Shown: positions 8,209 through 14,580 of the stretch, piece by piece | How positions within the stretch are numbered: position 1 is the first letter of the stretch | Layout: each line of letters starts with the position of its first letter | Assembly (NCBI GenBank): GCA_946482585.1 | Contig: CAMLSI010000079.1 | Coordinates: forward strand, 1-14,580 | Direction: 5' to 3' | Length of the DNA stretch: 14,580 nucleotides | Source: an uncultured Lysobacteraceae bacterium | Lineage (GTDB): Bacteria > Pseudomonadota > Gammaproteobacteria > Xanthomonadales > Rhodanobacteraceae | Made by a program: the position numbers and the translations under genes | The notes under the pieces: generated by a model | Told to the model about the DNA's origin: nothing | Seen by the model: the letters and a program-made list of their open reading frames with translations, nothing else | Database searches by the model: none

Positions 8209-8229
8209 TTTTCGTAGTTTCAACGAAAA
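8209..8229. repeat. Inverted repeat in the AT-rich patch
   Basis: TTTTCGT (8209-8215) and ACGAAAA (8223-8229) are perfect 7-bp arms around a 7-base spacer. Outside the arms ACT/AGT can extend the pairing with a one-base bulge. No T-run follows, so it is not a terminator. It could be an operator for a dimeric regulator of the receptor gene, or part of a replication or DnaA-related site. Confidence 0.5.
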
Positions 8230-8271
8230 CAGTAGCTTATGCGTGATCAGCGACGTGGGTCGCGTTTTCTG

Positions 8272-8287
8272 CCGGCCCTACGGCCGG
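8272..8287. repeat. Short GC hairpin
   Basis: CCGGCC and GGCCGG pair around a CTAC loop, just upstream of the second DnaA box. No U-tract follows. Its function is unknown, and it could be chance in GC-rich DNA. Confidence 0.35.
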
Positions 8288-8300
8288 GTCCGTTCAGCGC

Positions 8301-8309
8301 TGTGTATAA
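8301..8309 (-). promoter_or_regulatory. Second DnaA box, or a -10 element
   Basis: TGTGTATAA is the complement of TTATACACA, which fits the DnaA consensus TTWTNCACA and has the same orientation as the box at 8132, 169 bases away. The same bases contain TATAAC (8305-8310, 5 of 6 to the -10 consensus), so it may instead be part of a promoter for the receptor gene. No matching -35 is seen. Confidence 0.45.
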
Positions 8310-8346
8310 CCTTGCGCCCGGGGCTTGACGAGGGCTGCGGACGGCC

Positions 8347-8363
8347 CGGGAACTGACTTCCCG
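8347..8363. repeat. Short inverted repeat upstream of the receptor gene
   Basis: CGGGAA (8347-8352) and TTCCCG (8358-8363) flank the loop CTGAC. No T-run follows. It lies 167 bases before the receptor start and may be an operator, a leader hairpin, or chance. Confidence 0.35.
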
Positions 8364-8530
8364 CTGACGCGCCCCGGTCACGCAAGCGCAATCCGCACTG
8401 CCTAGGCTGCGCGGCTCGAACCGCCCTTGGACCGCGCCGCGTCAGGGGGCCTGAATCCGGCAGTCACGGGCAAGTCCTCGGGCGGCTGCCGGCGCAGGCC
8501 GCATGGCCGGCCATTGCCGCCTGGACTGCC

Positions 8531-11470
8531 ATGCCGTACTCACGCCTGCCGTTGCGCCGCACCCTTCTTTCCGCCCTGCTCGCCGCCGCCCTCTCGCCAC
8601 CGCTGACGGCGGCACCGATCGCCGCCGCTCCCGCCGCCCAAAGCCAGGGAACGATCCGCGGGCAGGTCGTCGCCGCGGCGACCGGCCTGCCGCTCGCCGG
8701 TGTCCGCGTGACCGTGCAGGGCATGTCCGGCGCGGTTTCGGGGGTGACGCACGACCTCAACAGCGACGCCGACGGCCGTTTCGCAGCGGCGGTGCCGGCC
8801 GGCGAATTCGGCCTGACCGCCCAAGCCGACGGCTTCGATCTCCTGATCCAGGACGGCGTGCAGGTGCGCGGCGGCGGCGCCGGCGAAACCCGGCTCGCAC
8901 TCGTCGCAGCCGGCGCCGCCCCCTCCATCGGCACGGCGCCGGACGTCGTCGCCGCGGCGGATGCCGACGGCACGCAGAAGCTCGGCGGCGTCAACGTACG
9001 CGGCAGCTACCAGCGCGGCGGCGAAGCGCTGTATCTCGACGAAAAGCGCGCGGCGCCGGTCGTGGCCGAAACGCTCGGCGCCGAGCAGATCGCGCGTACG
9101 GGCGACTCCGATGCGGCGACCACGCTCAAGCGCGTGACCGGTCTGACCCTCGTCGACGGCCGCTTCGTCTACGTGCGCGGTCTCGGCGAGCGCTATTCGA
9201 GCGTCGCGCTCAACGGTGCGCCGATACCGAGCCCGGACCCGACCCGCCGTGTCGTGCCGCTCGACCTGTTTCCGACCGACCTGCTCGACGGCGTGGTGGT
9301 GCAGAAAGGCTATACGCCCGACATGCCCGGCGAATTCGGCGGCGGCGCGGTGCTGCTGCGCACGCGCGACGTGCCGGCGAAGTTCTTCGTGCGCATCAAC
9401 GGCACGCTCGGTTACCAGGACGGCACGAGCTTCGACGACGGCTACACCTACGACGGCGGCGGCCGCGACTGGACCGGCCACGACGACGGCACGCGCGAGC
9501 TGCCCGGTTCACTCGCGGCGGCCACCGCCGGCGGCACCGTGCTGCGTCCGCAGACGCCGCTGAATCCCAATGGCGCGACGCCCGCCGAACTCGAGCGCTA
9601 CGGCGAAGACGTCGCCGCGAGCGGCTACGGCGTGAAGCGCGAGACGCTGAGTCCCGACCTCGGCTTCTCCGCGGCGATCGGCAATCGCTGGAACGTCGGC
9701 GAACGGTCCAAGCTCGGCTTCACCGCAGCCGCGCGCTACAACCAGGGCTGGGACCGCAACGAGGAAATCCGGCGCACGTTCCAGGCCTCGTCGGCCGGAC
9801 TCGAGCCGGCCGATTCGCTCGCGATCGACGACACGCGACGCAATGTGGATTTATCGGCATTTCTCAATCTCGGTTACGAGATCACGCCGCAGCATCGTTT
9901 CAACGCCACCAGCGTCCTGCTGCGCCAGACCGAGGACCGCACCAAGATTTCCGAGGGCGTCCAGGACGAACAGGAGGCGCGCTTCACCGAGCTGCGCTGG
10001 ACCGAGAACCAGCTGTTCGCGCAGCAGCTCGGCGGCAATCACGTGTTTCCGGCAGCCCACGATCTCTCGCTCGACTGGCAATACACCTGGGCGCGCGCGA
10101 ATCGCGACGAACCCGACACGCGCAAGTACCGCTACGACCGCGCACTCGACGGCGGCCTGTCGTTCTCGCAGCGTTCCGACTCCAACCAGATGACCTGGGC
10201 CGAGCTCGCCGACTATCAGCGCGACCTGTCGCTGAAGGGCCGGCTGCCGTTCGATTTCGACACGGCGACGCTCGACCTTGCGTTCGGCGGCGAACGCATG
10301 GAACGTGACCGCGAGGCGAGCCTGCGCAGTTTTTCGTTCAGCGCCGCGGGGCCGCTCGCACGCGACCCGGCCGTGCTGGGATTGCCGATCGACCAGGTGC
10401 TGAATCCGGCGCACATCGGCGAAGACGGTTTCGTGCTGGCCGAATCGACCCTGCCTACCGACAACTACCATGCGCGCCAGGACCTGACCGCGTTCTTCCT
10501 CGGCATCGATGCGAACATCGCGCAGAAGTACCGTATCGCGCTCGGCGCGCGCCGCGAGAACAACGACCAGGCGGTCACGACGTTCTCGCTGTCGAACCCC
10601 GACGCACCGCCGGTCGTCGCTGGCGAGGACGCGGCGTCGACCCTCCCCGCGGCGGCGTTCACCTGGTCCTACAGCGCCGATGCGCAGGTACGCGCGAGCT
10701 ATTCCAGGACCCTGTCGCGCCCGGACTTCCGCGAGCTCTCGCCGGCGCCGTATCTCGACCCGCTGCTCGACGTGCAGGTCGTCGGCAATCCGGAACTCGT
10801 GACCGCGAGCATCCGCAACTACGACCTGCGCTGGGAGTACTACTTCTCGCCAGTCGAAGCGGTCTCGATCGGCGCGTTCCTGAAGGAATTCGAGAATCCG
10901 ATCGAGAAGACGCGGCTGCCGGGCAGCGGCGTGCTGCTGAGCCTCGACAACGCCCAGTCCGCGCGCAACTACGGCATCGAACTGGACGTCACCAAGGGAC
11001 TCGAATTCGTCGCCGACTGGCCGGGTTTCCGCCATGTCCACGGTGACTGGGCGAACTGGTCGGTCGGTTTCAACTATGCGCGCATCAAGTCTTCCATTCA
11101 GCTCGATCCGCTCGACGCGAGTTTCCAGACCAACCTCGAGCGGCCCATGCAAGGCCAGTCGCCATACGTCGCCAATCTGCAGATCGGCCATCAGGCCGGC
11201 GACGGCAGCAGCGAAGCGACCTTGCTCTACAACGTCTCGGGCCGCCGCATCGCGGCCGTGGGCGTCGCCGGTCAGCCGGACATCTACGAGGAGGCGTTCC
11301 GCCAGCTCGATTTCCAATACCGCCGCGCCCTCGGCAACGACTGGTCGTTCAAGCTGCGCCTGCGCAACCTGCTCGATCCGGCCGTGCGCTACACGCAAGG
11401 CCCCGAAACCACGCGCGAGTTCAAGAAGGGCCGTGCGCTCATGCTCACGCTCGAATGGAAGCCGCAGTGA
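8531..11470 (+). CDS. TonB-dependent outer-membrane receptor with carboxypeptidase-regulatory-like domain
   Basis: A 979-aa outer-membrane transporter expected to import a bound substrate using TonB/ExbB/ExbD energy. Signal peptide: residues 1 to about 28. Residues 39-125 form a carboxypeptidase-regulatory-like beta domain (GTIRGQVVAAATGLPLAGVRV). A TonB-box-like stretch follows near 146-158 (QKLGGVNVRG). The plug (about 168-285) contains LKRVTGLTLVDGRFVYVRGLGERYSSVALNG-type sequence (199-229), then PDPTRRVVPLDLFPTDLLD and PGEFGGGAVLLRTRD. The remainder is a 22-strand-type barrel ending in MLTLEWKPQ. The typical terminal Phe/Trp is replaced by Gln, with W three residues earlier. This plug type is common in large receptors of Xanthomonadales and Caulobacterales; the substrate cannot be read from sequence. 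The ribosome site before ATG 8531 is weak. The 585-aa secreted protein follows 180 bases downstream. Confidence 0.93.
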   Translation: MPYSRLPLRRTLLSALLAAALSPPLTAAPIAAAPAAQSQGTIRGQVVAAATGLPLAGVRVTVQGMSGAVSGVTHDLNSDADGRFAAAVPAGEFGLTAQADGFDLLIQDGVQVRGGGAGETRLALVAAGAAPSIGTAPDVVAAADADGTQKLGGVNVRGSYQRGGEALYLDEKRAAPVVAETLGAEQIARTGDSDAATTLKRVTGLTLVDGRFVYVRGLGERYSSVALNGAPIPSPDPTRRVVPLDLFPTDLLDGVVVQKGYTPDMPGEFGGGAVLLRTRDVPAKFFVRINGTLGYQDGTSFDDGYTYDGGGRDWTGHDDGTRELPGSLAAATAGGTVLRPQTPLNPNGATPAELERYGEDVAASGYGVKRETLSPDLGFSAAIGNRWNVGERSKLGFTAAARYNQGWDRNEEIRRTFQASSAGLEPADSLAIDDTRRNVDLSAFLNLGYEITPQHRFNATSVLLRQTEDRTKISEGVQDEQEARFTELRWTENQLFAQQLGGNHVFPAAHDLSLDWQYTWARANRDEPDTRKYRYDRALDGGLSFSQRSDSNQMTWAELADYQRDLSLKGRLPFDFDTATLDLAFGGERMERDREASLRSFSFSAAGPLARDPAVLGLPIDQVLNPAHIGEDGFVLAESTLPTDNYHARQDLTAFFLGIDANIAQKYRIALGARRENNDQAVTTFSLSNPDAPPVVAGEDAASTLPAAAFTWSYSADAQVRASYSRTLSRPDFRELSPAPYLDPLLDVQVVGNPELVTASIRNYDLRWEYYFSPVEAVSIGAFLKEFENPIEKTRLPGSGVLLSLDNAQSARNYGIELDVTKGLEFVADWPGFRHVHGDWANWSVGFNYARIKSSIQLDPLDASFQTNLERPMQGQSPYVANLQIGHQAGDGSSEATLLYNVSGRRIAAVGVAGQPDIYEEAFRQLDFQYRRALGNDWSFKLRLRNLLDPAVRYTQGPETTREFKKGRALMLTLEWKPQ

Positions 11471-11509
11471 TCGCTGCCCCGAAAAAACAACCCGCCAGGC
11501 CGCCGACGC

Positions 11510-11531
11510 AGAGCGGCGATAGAGCGGCGAT
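11510..11531 (+). repeat. Tandem 11-bp direct repeat
   Basis: AGAGCGGCGAT occurs twice back to back (11510-11520 and 11521-11531) in the 180-bp gap between the receptor and the beta-helix gene. It may be a slippage duplication or a paired binding site. I see no terminator or clear promoter in this gap. Confidence 0.7.
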
Positions 11532-11636
11532 GCGGCCATCTGACTTCGAAGCGTCATCCGTCCGCACCAAGACCGTCATCGCCGCCCGCTACTTTTCCGC
11601 GACTACCGCGCCGTACGGCGCTCCGTCCGTGCAAAC

Positions 11637-11642
11637 AGAGGG
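11637..11642 (+). promoter_or_regulatory. Ribosome binding site of the beta-helix protein gene
   Basis: AGAGGG lies 8 bases before the ATG at 11651. It is the strongest Shine-Dalgarno in the right half of the window and fixes this start. Confidence 0.7.
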
Positions 11643-11650
11643 TTGAAACG

Positions 11651-13408
11651 ATGCGATTCCCGATCTCCAAGCCGAGTGCGCTGACCGGCGCCCTCGTCGC
11701 GGCACTGCTCGCCGCACCGGCCGCCGATGCGGCCATCCGCTTTACCGATGCCACCGACGGCCTGTACTCCGACGCGACGCACGGCGGCCGCGGCTGGGTT
11801 GTCGATTTCATTCCGCGCAAGGACGGCGGCGGCATCCTGTATCTCTACGGCGCGGCCTATGACGAGACCGGCAAGCAGGCGTGGGTCACGACCAACGTCG
11901 AGGTGAAGGAATTCGAGTTCAAGAAGACCGACATCCCGATGGCCATGCCCACCGGCGGCCGCTTCGGCGACACGTGGCCGGCGGCGGTGACGCCGGTCGT
12001 CAACGGCAAGCTCGACGTCGAGCTGATGAGCTGCGGCGAACTCAAGATCACGGTGAAGCCGGACGCTTCGACAGGCCTGCCGACCTCGACCCAGACGCTG
12101 ATCGCGAGCGCTGACTACGTCGGTTCGCTGGGCGTGGCGGCGGTGAACGATCAGTGCGTGCACAAGCGCAAGTTCGCCGGCTGCCCGACCGGCACGACGC
12201 AGGTCGCCGACCGCACCTGCCAGATCACCGGCACGATCGGCGCCAACCTCACACTCACGAACGAAACGACCTGGGTGCTCAAGGGTCTCGTCAAGGTCGG
12301 CAGCGACAACAGCGCGAAGGTGAAGCTCACCGTCGAGCCGGGCACGCTGATCACCGGTTCGGGCCAGGCCGCGGACTATCTCTACGTCGAGCCCGGCTCG
12401 CAGATCTTCGCGCAGGGCACGCCGTACGCGCCGATCGTCTTCACGAGCCCGGCCGACGGCGTCGGCACGACCCAGCCCAAGCCCGGCGACTGGGGCGGCA
12501 TCGTGGTCTCCGGCAATGCGCCGAACAACAAGTGCATCGCCGCGCCGTTCGACTGCCGCAGCGAATTCGACCCGACCCTGCGCTACGGCGGCGACAAGCC
12601 GCATGACAATTCGGGCGTGCTCCAGTACGTGCAGTCGCGCTACGCCGGCTACGTCTTCCAGACCGGTCGCGAAGTGAATTCCTTCACCTTTCAGTCGGTC
12701 GGCGACGGTACCGTTGTCGATCACGTGCAGGCCTATCGCGGCAAGGACGACGGCATCGAATTCTTCGGCGGCACCGTCAACGTGAAGTATGCGGTCGTCA
12801 CCGAAGGCGGCGACGACGGTCTCGACTGGGACGAAGGCTACAACGGCAATATCCAGTACGTGCTGCTGCAGCACGGTGCGGGCCTCGGCGAAGACAACGG
12901 CATCGAAGCGTCGAACCAGAACGCGAACCAGGACGCGACGCCGCGCGCGATGCCGACCGTGTCGAACCTGACCTTCATCGGCAACGGCAACGGCGGCTAT
13001 GGCGTCTACTTCAAGGAAGGCACCGGCGGCCGCATCAAGAACTCGCTGATCACGGGCTTCAAGAACGGCTGCGTCTATCTGACCAACGGCCCGACCTGGA
13101 CCTCCGCGGGCACGCCGGCAGCGCTGAGCGGCAACCTGACGATGGATCACAACCTCGTGCAGTGCACGACGAACTTCAACCAGGGCGCGGGCTCGCCGTG
13201 GACGACGGAAGCGTTCTACAACGCGCAGTCCGGCAACAAGGTCGGCGAACCGCTGCTGCAGGGTTTCCTGCCGAAGGCCGGTTCGCCGCTGCTCGACGGC
13301 GGCGCATCCGCCAGCAGCGTCTGGTTCGCCCCGGTCGGCTACATCGGCGCATTCCGCGATGCGAACGACGACTGGACGCGCGGCTGGACGTTCAACGTCG
13401 CGCGCTGA
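11651..13408 (+). CDS. Secreted beta-helix-type protein with N-terminal GLYxD/GRGW module
   Basis: A 585-aa exported protein of unknown activity. Signal peptide: about residues 1-28 (APAADA before AIRF). Residues 30-135 form a beta module opening GLYSDATHGGRGWVVDF, like a module seen in many Lysobacterales secreted proteins. Residues 195-585 match a family often encoded near TonB receptors. Its landmarks are VEPGTLI (228-234), GDWGGIVVSGNAPNN (279-293), YVQSRYAGY (326-334), DDGIEFFGGTVNVKYAVV (366-383), DDGLDWDEGYNGNIQYVL (388-405) and a final GYIGAF. These short, Asp/Gly-rich rungs fit a right-handed parallel beta-helix. Eight cysteines (128, 169, 178, 190, 295, 302, 474, 505) suggest disulfides. 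The lack of a lipobox implies a periplasmic or secreted protein. Likely co-expressed with the upstream receptor. Possible roles are a substrate-binding or polymer-processing partner; no catalytic set can be named. Confidence 0.85.
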   Translation: MRFPISKPSALTGALVAALLAAPAADAAIRFTDATDGLYSDATHGGRGWVVDFIPRKDGGGILYLYGAAYDETGKQAWVTTNVEVKEFEFKKTDIPMAMPTGGRFGDTWPAAVTPVVNGKLDVELMSCGELKITVKPDASTGLPTSTQTLIASADYVGSLGVAAVNDQCVHKRKFAGCPTGTTQVADRTCQITGTIGANLTLTNETTWVLKGLVKVGSDNSAKVKLTVEPGTLITGSGQAADYLYVEPGSQIFAQGTPYAPIVFTSPADGVGTTQPKPGDWGGIVVSGNAPNNKCIAAPFDCRSEFDPTLRYGGDKPHDNSGVLQYVQSRYAGYVFQTGREVNSFTFQSVGDGTVVDHVQAYRGKDDGIEFFGGTVNVKYAVVTEGGDDGLDWDEGYNGNIQYVLLQHGAGLGEDNGIEASNQNANQDATPRAMPTVSNLTFIGNGNGGYGVYFKEGTGGRIKNSLITGFKNGCVYLTNGPTWTSAGTPAALSGNLTMDHNLVQCTTNFNQGAGSPWTTEAFYNAQSGNKVGEPLLQGFLPKAGSPLLDGGASASSVWFAPVGYIGAFRDANDDWTRGWTFNVAR

Positions 13409-13534
13409 TTTCGCCCGGAGCTTCATTGCACAGGGATGTGCCGCAGGGACGCAAGAACAGAAGGAACCGGCCCGGCGTGCGGGATGCGCACGGTGCGCCG
13501 CGGTGCAGGGAAGCGCCGATCCATTCGGGAACGC

Positions 13535-13561
13535 AAAAGGCGCGGGAAAACCGCGCCTTTT
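13535..13561. terminator. Bidirectional intrinsic terminator
   Basis: A perfect 11-bp stem AAAAGGCGCGG (13535-13545) / CCGCGCCTTTT (13551-13561) surrounds a GAAAA loop. Because the A and T runs are part of the stem, it gives a U-tract on both strands. It ends the beta-helix gene on the + strand and the unknown gene (13606 onward) on the - strand. The rest of the 197-bp convergent gap, 13409-13605, shows nothing else. Confidence 0.88.
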
Positions 13562-13605
13562 GTCCGTCTGCCGTCCGCGCTGCGGGCAGCGCGCCGCGAC
13601 GCGGC

Positions 13606-14580
13606 TCAGTGCACGACCGGCCCGGGCATGGCGATCGCGAGGTCCGCCGCATTCGCGTCGAGCTCGATGCCGCCGAGCCGCACGAGTTCCTGCGACGCGC
13701 CGTAGCGCGCCGCGAGCTCCGGTATACCGATCTCGAAACCGCGCTGATCGAGCGGCCAGGCATGCGCGAGCAGGCGCACGCGGCGATCCGGCGCGACCTG
13801 CGCGACGCTGACAGCGACGACGCCGAGACCGCGCGCCTCGTGGGCGAACAGCTGCGGCACCGGCAAAGCCGGATCGGGATCGGCCAGTCGCTGCGCCGGC
13901 AGCGACGTGGTACCCGCGTCGGCGTCGAAGCGCACCGGCACGCCGTGTGCGCCGAGCAGCGCTGCATACGTGCGCAGCTCGAACAACCAGCCGGCGTAGT
14001 CGAGCGCGCGCGCGTCACGATCGCGGCCGGCCGCAAAGGCGGCTGCCCAATCGGCGTAGGCGGGCAGGGCGCAATGCACGGCGCCGTCGCGGAACGCGAG
14101 GCGTCGCCCGCGCGACGTCAGCGCTTCGCCATCGCGCTCCGGATACAACAATGCAAATTCCAGCATCTGCCACAATGCGGAGTAGCCCGCATGCTCGAGC
14201 TGACTGCAGATCAGCGCGCAGAGATCGTGGCGCGTCAGATAGCGCGCATGTTCCAGTCGCACGCCGAGCGTGCGCATCAGGAAGTCGGCCGTATGCGGGC
14301 CCGCTTCGCCCTTGGCCATGAACACGCTTTCCATGCGCGCGCCGAGATCCTCGGCGATTTCCTCGGCCGCGCTGAACGTCCACGGCACGAGCAGCAGCGG
14401 ACTCGGCGGATCGGACACCAATGGCTGCAAGGCGTCGCCAGGCATGTTCCCGGCGTGCGCGCCGAACGCGACGATGCGGCCACCCTCGCCGCCGGCGAGC
14501 GCCTGGCTGTGATGCGCGAGTTCGGACAGGCCCGCGAACAGCGGCCATCCGGGATGCAGCACCTGCACGCTGTCGTAGAG
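13606..14580 (-). CDS. Conserved-looking protein of unknown function, 5' end outside the window
   Basis: At least 324 residues are open to the right edge. A GTG at 14568 could start a 320-aa protein, but the frame continues upstream (LYDS...) with no ribosome site before the GTG, so the true start is probably beyond the window. I do not recognise the family. There is no signal peptide, membrane helix or cysteine cluster. Visible features are an acidic, Leu/Ala-rich soluble composition, a helical stretch around DLCALICSQLEHAGYSALWQMLEFALLY, a block LFELRTYAALLGAHGVPVRF, and a C-terminal half that could be a beta-rich domain (GLGVVAVSVAQVAPDRRVRLLAHAW). Base composition and codon use match the neighbours, and the frame ends neatly 44 bases before a terminator, supporting a real gene. 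It converges on the beta-helix gene, so no functional link is implied. Confidence 0.75.
   Translation of the reverse strand, partial: LYDSVQVLHPGWPLFAGLSELAHHSQALAGGEGGRIVAFGAHAGNMPGDALQPLVSDPPSPLLLVPWTFSAAEEIAEDLGARMESVFMAKGEAGPHTADFLMRTLGVRLEHARYLTRHDLCALICSQLEHAGYSALWQMLEFALLYPERDGEALTSRGRRLAFRDGAVHCALPAYADWAAAFAAGRDRDARALDYAGWLFELRTYAALLGAHGVPVRFDADAGTTSLPAQRLADPDPALPVPQLFAHEARGLGVVAVSVAQVAPDRRVRLLAHAWPLDQRGFEIGIPELAARYGASQELVRLGGIELDANAADLAIAMPGPVVH

Larger units (their letters stand above)
7970..8530. other. Divergent intergenic region with DnaA boxes and hairpins
   Basis: About 560 bp without a supported gene, between the argS promoter and the TonB receptor gene. It holds two perfect DnaA boxes (8132-8140, 8301-8309), an AT-rich patch with an inverted repeat (about 8186-8240), and two further short hairpins (8272-8287, 8347-8363). 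A 25-codon open frame at 8038-8115 has no ribosome site. For the receptor gene, the best -10-like sequence is TATAAC (8305-8310), which overlaps the second DnaA box and has no matching -35. After about 8365 I see no further element, only G+C-rich sequence. Confidence 0.6.

Noticed and set aside
8120..8365. Calling this region the chromosomal origin outright
   Set aside because: Only two perfect boxes far apart, no dnaA, dnaN, rpmH or gyrB in the window, and no clear unwinding element. Reported as a finding only.
8503..10308. 601-codon + strand frame overlapping the receptor gene
   Set aside because: Very Arg-rich shadow translation; the frame from 8531 shows the signal peptide, plug and barrel.
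11603..13426. 607-codon - strand frame opposite the beta-helix gene
   Set aside because: Composition typical of the antisense of a GC-biased gene, with no recognisable domain. The sense frame has a signal peptide and ribosome site.
1..14580. CRISPR array, insertion sequence, prophage, toxin-antitoxin or defence system
   Set aside because: No repeated spacer units, transposase or integrase motifs, terminal inverted repeats, target duplications or defence-type domains were found on either strand.

Overview
The window is a GC-rich (visibly well over 60% G+C), gene-dense chromosomal segment with seven protein genes and no tRNA, rRNA, CRISPR array, integrase or transposase. A Gram-negative host is certain from the TonB-dependent receptor, the SPOR protein and the signal peptides. 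Gene content (two-subunit GlyRS, argS followed by an FtsN-like SPOR gene, a secreted DUF4139 protein, and a secreted protein beginning with a 'GLYxDxxxxGRGW' module) points to a gammaproteobacterium, most likely Xanthomonadales/Lysobacterales. That placement is inference.

Left part (1-5543, all + strand): glyS (glycyl-tRNA synthetase beta chain); a 312-bp gap with a possible promoter, paired stems and a clear terminator, which may encode a small RNA; rmuC (nuclease-like recombination-limiting protein) with its own likely promoter; and a secreted DUF4139 protein. Middle part (5592-7935, - strand): argS followed 19 bp later by a SPOR-domain protein, read as one transcription unit from a recognisable promoter and closed by a 13-bp-stem terminator whose U-tract overlaps the stop codon of the convergent DUF4139 gene.

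A divergent intergenic region of about 560 bp (7970-8530) follows. It carries two perfect DnaA boxes in the same orientation, an AT-rich patch with an inverted repeat, and further hairpins. This is the least explained stretch of the window.

Right part: a 979-aa TonB-dependent outer-membrane receptor with a carboxypeptidase-regulatory-like N-terminal domain, then a 585-aa secreted protein with an N-terminal beta module and a probable parallel beta-helix. Their order and predicted locations suggest an uptake or surface pair of unknown substrate. A bidirectional terminator separates them from a convergent, edge-truncated gene of unknown function.

Most of the window is ordinary housekeeping. The points worth a second look are the DnaA-box region, the glyS-rmuC gap, and the receptor/beta-helix pair.
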